A DNA stretch of 64,000 nucleotides from Rothia dentocariosa ATCC 17931 (GTDB lineage: Bacteria > Actinomycetota > Actinomycetes > Actinomycetales > Micrococcaceae), in the NCBI RefSeq assembly GCF_000164695.2, contig NC_014643.1:1116001-1180000 (forward strand). Direction: 5' to 3'. Positions 1 to 9,165 of this stretch are shown piece by piece. How positions within the stretch are numbered: the stretch's first letter is position 1; the number at the start of each line of letters is the position of its first letter. The notes under the pieces were generated by a model. The model was not told the DNA's origin and made no database searches. It worked only from the letters and a program-made list of their open reading frames with translations. The position numbers were made by a program, and so were the translations under genes.

Positions 1-190
1 CACGTGCGTTTCTGCGGGCTTAATCTATGTCTGCGGGGCTTGTTGCTGTGGCAGGAGTGTCATAATTACCTGTACTGCGGCTCTACTCCGGGATAATAGA
101 GGATGTGCCCGTCACGGTAACATCACTCCCCGAACGAAAATACCGGTAACGACGCCGTATTTTCCGTTTCCATGAGAAAGGTACCCGCCC

Positions 191-883
191 ATGACTTCCT
201 CGTTCATATCCCGCAGAGCCGCCCTCGGCGTGCTAGGTGCCGGTTCCGCGCTCGCCTTCGTCGGATGCGCCGCCCGCGTGCAGCCGCTCTCGGCGGACGC
301 ATCCACGAGTTACCGTGCCGACTATTCGGGTGAGGTCACGTTCAACAGCTACGACACCTCCGCAGGAGAATACGTGCGCGCAACCCGTACCCAACGCGCG
401 AAGAACGTGCCCAAACCGGTGAAAACCGCCATGATGACCGAGAAAAGCTCCGCCGGGCTCTACTCCCTGTTTGGATTTCTTGGGGCAGCCTTCACCTACG
501 GAATTATGACTAACGATTTCTCTCCCTTCAAAGAAATTACCTTTGTGGGAGGAATAAACGGAGCCGAAGCCTTTGAGGAAAGCAGTGTGAAAGAGCTTGA
601 AAATATGTGGTTTGAAGACCCTAAAATGACGTTTACGCTCAAAGACCCGACTCCCACCCAGAACGGTGACGTCTACACATGGGCGGCAACGACCACATTC
701 TCAACAGGTAATTTTGTAGTGTATGAGGGCACTGCGGTAGACATTCCCAGCGAGGCAAAGAAAGACGTTCACGACGGAGAGTTTAAGGCACGATATAACA
801 ACGGACGCTGGCTGCTGATCGATATTCCCACCAATACCGATTTGTCTTCTAGCTTTGGCTCAGCGGGCAATCTGAGTGCCTAA
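191..883 (+). CDS. Tat-type lipoprotein, unknown function (copy 1)
   Basis: A 230-residue exported protein of unknown function. The N-terminus shows a twin-arginine signal (SRRAALGVLGAG, residues 8-19), a short hydrophobic stretch and a lipobox-like end (FVGC, Cys26), so the mature protein is probably a lipoprotein on the outer face of the membrane. It begins at an ATG about 7 nt after AAAGGT. The mature part has no motif I recognise; it carries one hydrophobic patch (LYSLFGFLGAAFTYGIM) near residues 91-107 and a conserved block near the end. The gene is followed 80 bp later by a clear paralogue sharing the signal sequence and the RTxRAKNVPKP block, so the pair arose by tandem duplication. 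The family is not recognised and no substrate can be inferred. Confidence 0.85.
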   Translation: MTSSFISRRAALGVLGAGSALAFVGCAARVQPLSADASTSYRADYSGEVTFNSYDTSAGEYVRATRTQRAKNVPKPVKTAMMTEKSSAGLYSLFGFLGAAFTYGIMTNDFSPFKEITFVGGINGAEAFEESSVKELENMWFEDPKMTFTLKDPTPTQNGDVYTWAATTTFSTGNFVVYEGTAVDIPSEAKKDVHDGEFKARYNNGRWLLIDIPTNTDLSSSFGSAGNLSA

Positions 884-963
884 TTCCAGGGGATAGTACT
901 GGCCGGGAGTATCCGGGATAATAGTGTTAGAACAATAGTCGCTATCGATGAAAGGTCTTTCTT

Positions 964-1662
964 ATGGCACAGTCGTTTGTATCCCGCAGAGCCGCCCTAG
1001 GTGTGCTGGGTGCAGGTTCCGCGCTCGCTTTTGTTGGATGCGCATCCAACGCTGGCAGCGTGAAACCGCTCCCGACGAATGCTACGGCAAGCTACCGCAG
1101 CGATTTCAGTGGCGAAGCGAAGATCGACGAATACGATACCTCGGCGGGGGAGTACCGTAAGGCGACCCGCACCGAACGCGCGAAGAACGTGCCCAAACCT
1201 ATCAAGCCTAAGAACGCCGACGAAAACTCGGTGGCAGGGCTGTATTCCAGTATCGCGTTCTATACTGCGGCGACCCAGTACATGATGGAGAGCGGTGACG
1301 ACAGCCTGATCGAGCAGACCGCGTTGAATGATACAGATAAAAGCTCCGTTAAGTCGTCCTCGTACCAGTTTTCAACGATCTGGTTTGAAGACCCCAAGGT
1401 GACGGCCAACCTTACCACGCCGAAGCCCAAGGAATCCGGCGGGGAATACACCTGGCCTTCCCGATTCACCATAGGGTTGGGCAGCTTTATCGCCACCTCA
1501 GGAAGGGATGCTGATGTCCCCTCAAGCTCCCGCAGCACCACGCTCGACGTCGATATAACAGGGAAGTATGAAAACGGGCACTGGGTTATTGGCGGGTTCG
1601 CCGCAGCCTTCCGTAGCCAGGTAGGTTCAGGCTCTAGCAGCAGTAGTGGATCGAGTATCTAG
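964..1662 (+). CDS. Tat-type lipoprotein, unknown function (copy 2)
   Basis: A 232-residue paralogue of the upstream gene. The signal is nearly identical (SRRAALGVLGAGSALAFVGC), with twin arginines and a lipobox Cys at about residue 26. Shared blocks include YDTSAGEYxxATRTxRAKNVPKP and WFEDPKxT. The C-terminus ends in a Ser/Gly-rich tail (residues 220-231) absent from copy 1. Probably exported through Tat and lipid-anchored. An MFS exporter gene starts 17 bp after its stop, so it may be co-transcribed with it. No enzyme motif is visible. Confidence 0.85.
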   Translation: MAQSFVSRRAALGVLGAGSALAFVGCASNAGSVKPLPTNATASYRSDFSGEAKIDEYDTSAGEYRKATRTERAKNVPKPIKPKNADENSVAGLYSSIAFYTAATQYMMESGDDSLIEQTALNDTDKSSVKSSSYQFSTIWFEDPKVTANLTTPKPKESGGEYTWPSRFTIGLGSFIATSGRDADVPSSSRSTTLDVDITGKYENGHWVIGGFAAAFRSQVGSGSSSSSGSSI

Positions 1663-1679
1663 CCTTCTGCTCTGAGGTT

Positions 1680-2906
1680 TTGCGGAACGTGGTGAGGTAC
1701 AGCAGAGCGTACTATCTTATCCCGGCGACGGCGCTTTCACGTATAGGCACCGTCGCCTACACCATTGTGGTGACCTGGTATATCAGCCAGCACGCCGGTC
1801 AGCAGATGGTTGGGGTGATGAATGCGTTGAGCGGCGCGGGCATATTCCTCGCCAGTATTCTTGGATTTGTTGTTATTGACAGGTTTAAGAAAAAATCCCT
1901 GCTGATTTTCTACGATATTTTTAATAGCCTCTGCTGCCTGTGCGCTCTTATTCTTTTATCGTCAGTACGCGGAGAATTTATCGTTTATATACTGATTATT
2001 CTTTCCGCTCTCATGTCTTTAGCCGCGACCGCATACAGCCCCACAAGCCGCGCTATTATTCCTGAAATTCTTGGACATCGAGAATTTGAAAAATACAATA
2101 GCACCTATTCGATGGTGGGAGAACTATCCCGTGCTGTGAGCCCCCTCGTAGGAACCATGATTCTCATCCAGAATTTTGCGAATGCTCTAGAGCTTTCAAT
2201 TATCGTCAATCTGGTGTCATTTATTCTGTCTTTGGTACTCACTTTTATGGTGCCCGCTGGGTCTGTCGCTACCCGACGCTCAGAGGGCTCCGAAGTATTC
2301 CAAAAAACGCATATACTTCACGATTTAAGGCTTGGACTAGTATATATAGCCTCTAGTGCATATTTTAGACGCGAACTTATCTTCGCCGCCCTCCTCAATA
2401 TGTGGGGTGCCTCAACCCTTTTCCTGCTTCTGGGGCGAATTGCTCACTTGGGGTTAGGGCAAGAGGTCTACGGTATTGGTATGTTTATGGGAACTATGGG
2501 CGCCGTGGCTGCATCTTTTATCCTCAACCGCATACCTGCGCTGAGGCGATGGGCGCATCCACAAATATTACTGCTGGTTATCAGTGGCGCGTATGTATTG
2601 GCACTTATACCTGGAATTATCAGCGTTATTACTGCACAAAGTATAGTGAGTGGAATTATTGTTATCTATACTATTGGTCTTTTCTCGGATTTGCAGAAGA
2701 AGAGCGACGCTGGGCATATTGGAAAAGTAATGTCTGTCTTTAGTTTAGCGGCAGCGCTTTTTACATCGCTGGGAAATTTGCTCTTCTCACATCTAAGTGC
2801 GCGGGTAGATACAGGAGCGTATGCGTTCGTATGTGCCACGTCCTTAGCCCTTACAACGGCGGTACTTTGGGCAATACGGCATCTTTTAACCCGCGCGAGC
2901 AGATAA
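1680..2906 (+). CDS. MFS transporter, MefA/macrolide-efflux-like
   Basis: A 408-residue protein with about 12 predicted hydrophobic segments and the layout of a major facilitator drug exporter of the MefA type (N-terminal YLIPATALSRIGTVAYTIVVTWYIS, then a basic cytoplasmic loop DRFKKKS after the second helix). Expected role: proton-driven efflux across the cytoplasmic membrane; substrate unknown. The start is uncertain: the TTG used here lies very close to a GAGG, and GTG codons at 1689 or 1692 are better spaced from it. It follows the second lipoprotein by 17 bp. The stop codon TAA lies inside the palindromic repeat that begins at 2893, so the repeat supplies the last residues and the stop. 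Confidence 0.8.
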   Translation: MRNVVRYSRAYYLIPATALSRIGTVAYTIVVTWYISQHAGQQMVGVMNALSGAGIFLASILGFVVIDRFKKKSLLIFYDIFNSLCCLCALILLSSVRGEFIVYILIILSALMSLAATAYSPTSRAIIPEILGHREFEKYNSTYSMVGELSRAVSPLVGTMILIQNFANALELSIIVNLVSFILSLVLTFMVPAGSVATRRSEGSEVFQKTHILHDLRLGLVYIASSAYFRRELIFAALLNMWGASTLFLLLGRIAHLGLGQEVYGIGMFMGTMGAVAASFILNRIPALRRWAHPQILLLVISGAYVLALIPGIISVITAQSIVSGIIVIYTIGLFSDLQKKSDAGHIGKVMSVFSLAAALFTSLGNLLFSHLSARVDTGAYAFVCATSLALTTAVLWAIRHLLTRASR

Positions 2907-2965
2907 TATTTCGGCGAGCAGATAGCAATCCGTTATCTGCTCGCCAAAATATTATCTGCTCGCGC
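2893..2965. repeat. Palindromic GCGAGCAG repeat, copy 1 (nested, 73 bp)
   Basis: An almost perfect nested palindrome. The outer arms GCGCGAGCAGATAATATTT (2893-2911) and their complement (ending 2965) enclose inner arms GGCGAGCAGATA and TATCTGCTCGCC. It lies between the convergent MFS and M13 peptidase genes and overlaps the MFS stop codon. It could act as a two-way transcription terminator or mRNA-stabilising hairpin. Related copies occur at 5092, 8873 and 11786. Confidence 0.85.
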
Positions 2966-2985
2966 TATTGGGAACTGGCAGGAGG

Positions 2986-4977
2986 CTACCAGATACGCAC
3001 GCGATCCTCAGGCGCCAGATACAGTTTGCTGCCCTCGGGAACATCGAACGCATCATAAAACTCGTCGATATTGCGCACCACGCCGTTCACCCGGAACTCG
3101 TCGGGGGAGTGCGGATCCACCGAAATCATCATCTCCGCATGCTGTGGGCGTGACTTAGTGCGCCATCCCTGTGCGGTGGACCAGAAGAGGCGCTGCGCGG
3201 CCGTCATGCCGTCGATGACCGGCGCATCCTCCAGCGAGGTGATGCCCTGCTCGGCAAGCGCAATCTCATAGGCCCTCAACGCAATCGACAGGCCCGAAAG
3301 GTCGCCGATATTCTCGCCCAGAGTTAGTTCGCCGTTCACCCGGAACTTTTGCGGGTCAAGGTTCGCCGGGGTGTAGGCGTTATACTGCTGAACCAGCGCG
3401 CTCGTGCGCTTGGTAAACTCGGCGAAATCCTCCTCGGTCCACCAGTTATTCAGCGCGCCGTCGCCGTCATAGAGCGCACCTTTATCGTCAAACCCGTGAC
3501 CTATTTCGTGACCGATCACCATGCCGATACCGCCGTAGTTCGCTGCATCGTCGGCCTCAGGATCGAAGAAGGGCGGGCGCAGAATAGCCGCGGGGAACAC
3601 AATCTCGTTAGCGGGCGGCATATAGTAGGCGTTCACAGTCTGCGGAGACATCAGCCACTCGTTCTTATCAACCGGGTCGCCAGCGCGATCGATCATGAAA
3701 TCGCTGTTAAAGGCGGCGGCACGGCGCAGGTTCTCGAACAAGTCACCGGGCACCAGGGTCAGCTTCGAGTAGTCGCGCCACTCATCCGGGTAGCCGATCT
3801 TCGTGACAAACTTCGAAAGCTTTTCCAGCGCCTTCTCGCGGGTGGCCTCGGTCATCCAATCCAGGTTCGTGATGGAGCGGCGGTATGCTTCCAGCAGGTT
3901 ATTGACCAGCTTGAGCATTTTCTCCTTATGCTCCGGCGGGAAATGCACCGCCACATATTCCTTGCCAAGCTCCTGATCGAGTGCGTTCTCCACAGCCGCA
4001 ACGCCACGTTTCCAGCGTTCGCGCAGCTCTTCGGTGCCTGAGAGGGTGCGACCGTAGAAATTGAAGTTTTCCTGCACGAATGCATCCGGCAGGTAGGGTG
4101 CGCGGGAACGGATAGCGCACCACAGGGCCCAGAGTTTCCAGGTCATCAGCGGGGTGGACTGCCACATGCTCGCCACGCCCTCTAGGAAAGAAGGCTGAGA
4201 AACAATGACCGTGCCCAGCTCTTTGGGGTCTGCCCCCAGCGCAAGAAGCCACTGCTGGAGCGGGAAACCGGGGAACTTCTCGTCAAGTTCGGGGGCTTTG
4301 ACGGGGTTGTATTTCGCCTCTGCATCACGGTTTTTCACGACATCCCAGTGATGCGCGGCGATCTCGGTCTCGTGCGAGAAAATGAGCTGTGCCGCCTCCA
4401 TAGGGGTCAAGTTGAAGCTCTCGGCAAGGCCGGTCAGCTCGAACATGGTGGCGATATGCTCGATATACGCGGCGCATACCTGCTCGTACTTCTCTTCGCG
4501 GTAGTATGCCTCATCGGGCAGACCCAACCCGGCCTGGGTGAGGTAAAAGACGTAATGTTCGGGGTCTTTCTGATCGATACTGGTGTACCACCCGAGAAGC
4601 TGCGCCAGCCCAGCCCGTGAGAGGAGCGCTAGAGTGACGGCGAGCTGCTCGCTCGTGGCGGCGTTGAGAATCGGGGCGACCTCGCGCATAAGCGGCTCTA
4701 ACCCGTCAGACTCGATCTTATCGGTGTCCATAAAAGAGTTGTAGAGCGCGCCGATGCGGGATTCAGGCTGTTCCTTAGCGATACGCTCAACAATCTCACG
4801 CACATGCTTTTCGGCATCATCGCGTAGGGTGTACAGCCCGCCGTCTTTGGAACGGTCGGCGGGAATTTCATAGGTATCGAGCCAGCGGCCGTTCACGTGG
4901 CGGAAGAAATCATCGCCCGGTTTAACCGCATTATCGACCCATTCGGTCGTAATTCCAGAGTTCTTTGCATTATCCAT
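2986..4977 (-). CDS. M13 family zinc metallopeptidase (PepO/neprilysin-like)
   Basis: A 663-residue enzyme with the full M13 layout: a long helical N-terminal M13_N domain and a C-terminal catalytic domain. The zinc site HEIGH lies near residue 487, inside VIGHEIGHGFDD, and the third ligand in ENIGD near residue 552. The family's substrate-binding motif appears as NAYY just before. The C-terminus ends in VRIW, close to the family's usual CxVW ending. There is no signal peptide, so it should be a cytoplasmic oligopeptidase. The length is normal for bacterial M13 enzymes. It is a single-gene unit on the minus strand, convergent with the MFS gene. Confidence 0.95.
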   Translation of the reverse strand: MDNAKNSGITTEWVDNAVKPGDDFFRHVNGRWLDTYEIPADRSKDGGLYTLRDDAEKHVREIVERIAKEQPESRIGALYNSFMDTDKIESDGLEPLMREVAPILNAATSEQLAVTLALLSRAGLAQLLGWYTSIDQKDPEHYVFYLTQAGLGLPDEAYYREEKYEQVCAAYIEHIATMFELTGLAESFNLTPMEAAQLIFSHETEIAAHHWDVVKNRDAEAKYNPVKAPELDEKFPGFPLQQWLLALGADPKELGTVIVSQPSFLEGVASMWQSTPLMTWKLWALWCAIRSRAPYLPDAFVQENFNFYGRTLSGTEELRERWKRGVAAVENALDQELGKEYVAVHFPPEHKEKMLKLVNNLLEAYRRSITNLDWMTEATREKALEKLSKFVTKIGYPDEWRDYSKLTLVPGDLFENLRRAAAFNSDFMIDRAGDPVDKNEWLMSPQTVNAYYMPPANEIVFPAAILRPPFFDPEADDAANYGGIGMVIGHEIGHGFDDKGALYDGDGALNNWWTEEDFAEFTKRTSALVQQYNAYTPANLDPQKFRVNGELTLGENIGDLSGLSIALRAYEIALAEQGITSLEDAPVIDGMTAAQRLFWSTAQGWRTKSRPQHAEMMISVDPHSPDEFRVNGVVRNIDEFYDAFDVPEGSKLYLAPEDRVRIW

Positions 4978-5091
4978 GACCCCATTCTAGGGGCTTTATG
5001 GCGCGAGAACCTTGAAGATAACACCTCTTCGGCATATTCCCTCAGAGGCGTAATTCGGTGAACGTTGGCACCCTTTGCCCCTTAAAGGCAG

Positions 5092-5165
5092 CCGCGAGCA
5101 GGTAGGATTTTGCCGACAAGGTAGGATTTTCCTACCTGCTCGTACCAAAAACCACCTGCTCGCGG
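5092..5165. repeat. Palindromic GCGAGCAG repeat, copy 2 (GGTAGG subtype)
   Basis: This 74-bp element has outer arms CCGCGAGCAGGT and ACCTGCTCGCGG and an inner pair GGTAGGATTTT/CCTACCTGCTCG. It lies between the M13 peptidase promoter side and the 3' end of metE. Its sequence is shared almost word for word with the copy at 11786, which lacks the internal GCCGACAAGGTAGG segment. The function is unknown; an mRNA 3'-end hairpin for metE is plausible. Confidence 0.8.
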
Positions 5166-5236
5166 AATTATTGTGATTGTTTAAGCCTGTAATTAAGGCA
5201 CTTTATAGGGGTAGGGGAGAGGCTCCGCGCCAGAGA

Positions 5237-7558
5237 CTACAGGCTTGCCCGAACCTTCTTCGTGGCGGCCACCACGTTCTCCAGCGTCTTCTTCGTCTCC
5301 TCGTAGTCGCGGGTCTTCAAACCACAATCCGGGTTAACCCACAGATCAGAGATGGTTCCGTACCCAATCGCGGCACGGATCAGCTCCTCAACCTCGGCCT
5401 GCGAAGGCACACGCGGCGAGTGAATATCCCACACGCCCGGGCCCAGCCCCGAAACATAGCTTTCGGGAATATCCGCCAGCAGCTCCATATGCGAGCGCGC
5501 CGCCTCAATACTGGTCACATCCGCATTCAGGGCATTAATCGAATCAATAATCTCGTTGAACTCCGAGTAGCACAGGTGGGTGTGAACCTGAGTTTTATCC
5601 TCGACCGCGCTCGTCGCCAGGCGGAACGCATTCACCGACCACTTCAGGTACGCAGGCTGCTCATCACGGCGCAGTGGCAGAAGCTCACGCAGTGCCGGTT
5701 CATCCACCTGAATGATGCGGATGCCCGCCTCTTCCAAATCGGCGATTTCGTCGGCGAGCGCCAACGCCACCTGATTCGCGGTTTCCTCGCGCGGCTGGTC
5801 ATCACGCACGAACGACCAGGCCAGAATAGTCACCGGGCCGGTCAGCATGCCCTTGACGGGACGGTCGGTGAGCGACTGGGCGTACGAAATCCAGGGCACG
5901 GTTACGGCCTCGCCGCGCAGCCCTTCACCCGAGCGTTTCACATCGCCGAAAAGCACCGATGGGCGAGTGCAACGCGAACCGTAGGACTGCACCCAGCCGT
6001 GCTTGGTCGTGGCGAAACCATCGAAGTTTTCGGCGAAGTACTGCACCATGTCGTTACGTTCGGCCTCGCCGTGCACGAGCACATCCAGGCCCAAATCTTC
6101 CTGGAGTTTAATAACGGAGGCGATCTCTTCACGCAGGAACTCGTCAAGCTGCTGCTGCGTGATTTTACCGGCACGCGCCTCTGCACGGTGGCGGCGAATA
6201 TCGCCGGTCTGCGGGAACGAACCAATGGTCGTGGTCGGCAGCTTCGGCAGATTCAGATCGGCTTGGGCATCCCGGCGGATTTTCAGTTCGGGGCGCTCAA
6301 AATCTTCCGGTTTCACGGATGCGGCACGCTCACGGATTGCGGCATTATGCTTACGCGGATCCGCCGTGAAACGTGCCAGCGCTTCGTCGGCGGTCTTCAA
6401 CTCTGCCTCAACCGCAGACTCACCGTCGGCAAGACCGCGGGCAAGAGTCACGATCTCGGCGACTTTCTGGTCGGCAAAAGCCAGACCGTCTACGGGCACA
6501 TCGGCGGGGTCTTCAAGGTCGAGATCGTGCGGCACATGCTGCAGCGAGGTTGAGGACGCGACCGCCACCTCGCCGCCATTAATGTTCTGGAGTGCGTGCA
6601 GAAGCGCTCGCAGATCGGCACGCCATATATTGCGTCCGTTAATGGCACCCGCCACCAGGGTTACGCCGGAGTCTTTGAAGGCGGTCAGCGCCTCGGCATC
6701 GTAGAGGGTGGAAACCAGGTCGAGATGCAGCGCCTCAATACCGGTGTCTAACAGCGCGGGCAGGTTCTCGCGCAGATTGCCGTAGGGGCTTGTCACCAGG
6801 ATTGCGGGGCGGTTCGTTTCGGCCGCCAACGCGGTGTAAGTTTTACGCGCCAATTCGGCGATTTTGGCGTTGGGAATATCGCGGTCCACGGTCAGTCCGG
6901 GTTCGTCGAGCTGCACCCACTGCACGCCGCGCTCCGCCAGCTCGGCGAGCACCTGCTGGTAAGCTTTCACGAAATCGTCCAGGCGATCCAGCGGTGTGAA
7001 CCCTTCGGGCGAACCCTGCTCGGCTTTCGCCCCGAGAAGCAGAGTGAGCGGGCCGACCAGCTGCGGGCGCACCGTCACCCCGTGCTCCTTGGCGACTTCA
7101 AGCTGCTCGTCAATAGCCTCAAGATTCAGCTTGATCTCGGTATCCGGGCCGATTTCGGGCACTAGGTAGTGGTAGTTCGTATCGAACCATTTCGTCATCT
7201 CCAGCGGAGGCAGCGTCTCGGTTCCGCGCGCTAGAGCAAAGTATCCGGGCAGATCGAGCAGGCCGCGCGCATCCTTGGCGTCGGCAAGACGCTTGGGTAC
7301 GAGGGTGAAAAGGCGCACGGCGTCGAGCACCTGATCGTAGTACGAGAAAGTCGCCGGGATAGACGAATCGGTGGCGCTAAGACCGCGCTCGATCACACGG
7401 TCATAGTAGGTGCGCTGCACATCTGCGGCCGCCTGGCGCAGCTCATCCTGCGTGATTTTGCCTTTCCAGAACGCTTCCTGTGCCTTCTTCAGCTCGCGGA
7501 AACGGCCCACGCGGGGGTAACCGACGATGGTTGCTGCGGGGAATGGGGTGCGGGTCAT
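5237..7558 (-). CDS. metE: Cobalamin-independent methionine synthase
   Basis: This 773-residue enzyme transfers the methyl group of 5-methyltetrahydropteroyltri-glutamate to homocysteine to make methionine in the cytoplasm. The length is typical for full two-domain MetE. The N-terminal half opens with GYPRVGRFRELKKAQEAFW, and the second barrel carries TTIGSFPQT. Catalytic zinc ligands are visible as His and Cys in THLCYSEF (about residue 661) and Cys in NPDCGLKTR (about residue 744). The gene starts 42 bp after the metF stop on the same strand, so both are probably one operon controlled by the SAM riboswitch ahead of metF. Confidence 0.97.
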   Translation of the reverse strand: MTRTPFPAATIVGYPRVGRFRELKKAQEAFWKGKITQDELRQAAADVQRTYYDRVIERGLSATDSSIPATFSYYDQVLDAVRLFTLVPKRLADAKDARGLLDLPGYFALARGTETLPPLEMTKWFDTNYHYLVPEIGPDTEIKLNLEAIDEQLEVAKEHGVTVRPQLVGPLTLLLGAKAEQGSPEGFTPLDRLDDFVKAYQQVLAELAERGVQWVQLDEPGLTVDRDIPNAKIAELARKTYTALAAETNRPAILVTSPYGNLRENLPALLDTGIEALHLDLVSTLYDAEALTAFKDSGVTLVAGAINGRNIWRADLRALLHALQNINGGEVAVASSTSLQHVPHDLDLEDPADVPVDGLAFADQKVAEIVTLARGLADGESAVEAELKTADEALARFTADPRKHNAAIRERAASVKPEDFERPELKIRRDAQADLNLPKLPTTTIGSFPQTGDIRRHRAEARAGKITQQQLDEFLREEIASVIKLQEDLGLDVLVHGEAERNDMVQYFAENFDGFATTKHGWVQSYGSRCTRPSVLFGDVKRSGEGLRGEAVTVPWISYAQSLTDRPVKGMLTGPVTILAWSFVRDDQPREETANQVALALADEIADLEEAGIRIIQVDEPALRELLPLRRDEQPAYLKWSVNAFRLATSAVEDKTQVHTHLCYSEFNEIIDSINALNADVTSIEAARSHMELLADIPESYVSGLGPGVWDIHSPRVPSQAEVEELIRAAIGYGTISDLWVNPDCGLKTRDYEETKKTLENVVAATKKVRASL

Positions 7559-7600
7559 CCTAGTTCCTTACTGTGGGAGGGTGTCAAATAAAAGGGGAGT

Positions 7601-8512
7601 TTAGAGGTATTGAAGATCGCTTAGGGGGAGTTTGAAACGGTTCGAGTAGCGCGGAACGTCGAGTTCTTCGAGGACGTCCAGCACAGCCTCATGCTCGTTA
7701 AATGTGAAGAAATGCAGGCCGGGGGCGCCAGCATCAAGCACCTTGCGACATTGGTTGAGTGCATGTTCCACGCCGATGCGGTGCAGCTCGCGCGGATTGC
7801 TCGCGGTTTCTAGGCGATGCGCCAGCTCGCGCGGCACTTCAAGCCCGGCAAGCTCGCACAGCTTCGTCAGCCGAGTCAGCGAGGTAACGGGCATAATACC
7901 GGGGATAATGGGCATCTCCACCCCGGCAAGGCGTGCCGCATCTACCAGCCCCGAATAGCGTTCGGTCTCAAAGAAAACCTGGGTGATGGCGAAATCCGCC
8001 CCAGCACGCTGTTTTGAAAGCAGAATCTCAATGTCTTGAAGAAGCGAGGAAGATTCGGGGTGCTTATGCGGGTATGCCGCAACCCCAATCGACACCTTCC
8101 CCGCAGCAAGATGCGCGAAATCCTCACGTTCCACCCTGCGAATCAGCTCCACCAGGTAGCGGGCAAAAGGCAGTTCAAGCGGGCGCGTGTTTTCGGGTGG
8201 AATATCGCCGCGCAGTGCCAAGAACCCGCGCACACCAAGCCCCAGAATCAGACGAACCGAGCGTTCCAAATCGGCCACGGAATGCCCCACGCAGATTAGA
8301 TGCGCCAGCGGGTTCAGCGAGGTTTCATGCACTAGGTGATCGAGCAGAGCCAGCGTCTTTTGGCGGCGCTGCGCATCGCCCGAATAGGTGACGGAAACGT
8401 AATCCGGGTTGGTTTGCTCAAGCTCGGCAATGGTTTTGAGCAGGGAATCGCAGCTTGCGTGCGACCGTGGCGGATACAGCTCGTAAGAAAGAGCCGGGTG
8501 AACTGTCGTCAT
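7601..8512 (-). CDS. metF: 5,10-methylenetetrahydrofolate reductase
   Basis: A 303-residue flavoenzyme that reduces methylenetetrahydrofolate to 5-methyltetrahydrofolate, the methyl donor used by the MetE encoded just downstream. It carries the family blocks YELYPPRS at the start, VTYSGDAQRRQKT, LALRGDIP and FAITQVFFE. I chose the ATG at 8512 because GGAGG lies 7 nt upstream; the ATG at 8518 is only 1 nt from GGAGG. A longer reading frame to 8632 begins inside the riboswitch and is rejected. It forms an operon with metE, regulated by S-adenosylmethionine. Confidence 0.95.
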   Translation of the reverse strand: MTTVHPALSYELYPPRSHASCDSLLKTIAELEQTNPDYVSVTYSGDAQRRQKTLALLDHLVHETSLNPLAHLICVGHSVADLERSVRLILGLGVRGFLALRGDIPPENTRPLELPFARYLVELIRRVEREDFAHLAAGKVSIGVAAYPHKHPESSSLLQDIEILLSKQRAGADFAITQVFFETERYSGLVDAARLAGVEMPIIPGIMPVTSLTRLTKLCELAGLEVPRELAHRLETASNPRELHRIGVEHALNQCRKVLDAGAPGLHFFTFNEHEAVLDVLEELDVPRYSNRFKLPLSDLQYL

Positions 8513-8588
8513 TTTCATTCCTCCGTGTTCACCCGATAGAAGCGTGCCCGAAGGTACGCCGAATCTTAGCAAGACGCGAAGGGAATTC

Positions 8589-8699
8589 ACTTCTATCGGT
8601 TCTGGCGGGAGCACCTTGTCCGTCCACCCCATGGGTGGAGGCTGGCGAGGTTGCTGCGACGTCTAAGAGCCAGATCTCTCGGTCGCTCTGGATAGATAA
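8589..8699 (-). ncRNA. SAM riboswitch (S-box / SAM-I-IV type) of the metF-metE operon
   Basis: Read on the minus strand, a closing P1 helix TCTATC/GATAGA encloses an S-box-like core. P2 is GCGAC/GTCGC with an inner GAGAGATCTGGCTCTTAGA segment resembling the conserved GAGGGA-CTGGC-GA kink-turn region. GCAGCAACC follows, then a P3 hairpin CCTCCACCC-ATG-GGGTGGACGG, then AAGGTGCT and CCGCCAGAACC. The order and wording match the SAM-I clan and it sits directly ahead of a methionine biosynthesis operon. The 3' P1 strand CCGATAGAAG (plus-strand 8590-8599) can instead pair over 10 perfect bases with CTTCTATCGG just upstream of the metF ribosome binding site (8533-8542), giving a mutually exclusive switch helix. 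The subtype (SAM-I versus SAM-IV) is not settled. Confidence 0.82.
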
Positions 8700-8872
8700 C
8701 GTTCCTATTCTAGGCAGGATGCGCGGTGCCAGCAAGAATATGTCGGCACATGTCGTCGAGCGGTCACAACCGCTTAATATTGCGGGATGCGGCGAAACAA
8801 TACGTCATACGGGTTCGCGGCAGTTCGGATCGGCGGATTGAACCCTCCACCTGATTTGGCCGCAAGTTCAGC

Positions 8873-8905
8873 CGCGAGCAGATAGCGGAATGTTATCTGC
8901 TCGCG
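8873..8905. repeat. Palindromic GCGAGCAG repeat, copy 3 (minimal)
   Basis: A simple 33-bp palindrome with 12-bp perfect arms CGCGAGCAGATA and TATCTGCTCGCG around a short loop. It is the shortest copy and matches the inner stem of copy 1. It lies in the 470-bp stretch between the metF riboswitch and the aldo/keto reductase. Apart from this repeat I see nothing definable between 8700 and 9100. Confidence 0.8.
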
Positions 8906-9165
8906 AAGATTACAGAGGGGGTGACGCGGCGAGAGGGAGAAGGCATTCTACAAGGAAAAACCGGGTACTGTTCTGAGAAAACATGTCGTGTAAACTGTAT
9001 GCAAGAGTCCCCCGACCGCCTCTACCCGTGAATCTGCAGGTTCACAGGATATGCGCATATGTCGGGGCCCTTCTTTATCTGCTTCCGGTCTTACTCTAGG
9101 GAATTGCAGAGCGCCGTGAACGTCATGTTGCGACCATACACTGTCAAACACGGTAGAGTAAACGT

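Noticed and set aside
5177..6553. 458-residue plus-strand frame opposite metE
   Set aside because: It is a shadow of the well-supported metE gene on the other strand.
8513..8632. Longer metF start giving 40 extra N-terminal residues
   Set aside because: The upstream ATG lies in the P3 loop of the riboswitch, the extra residues do not resemble MetF, and GGAGG is well placed for the ATG at 8512.
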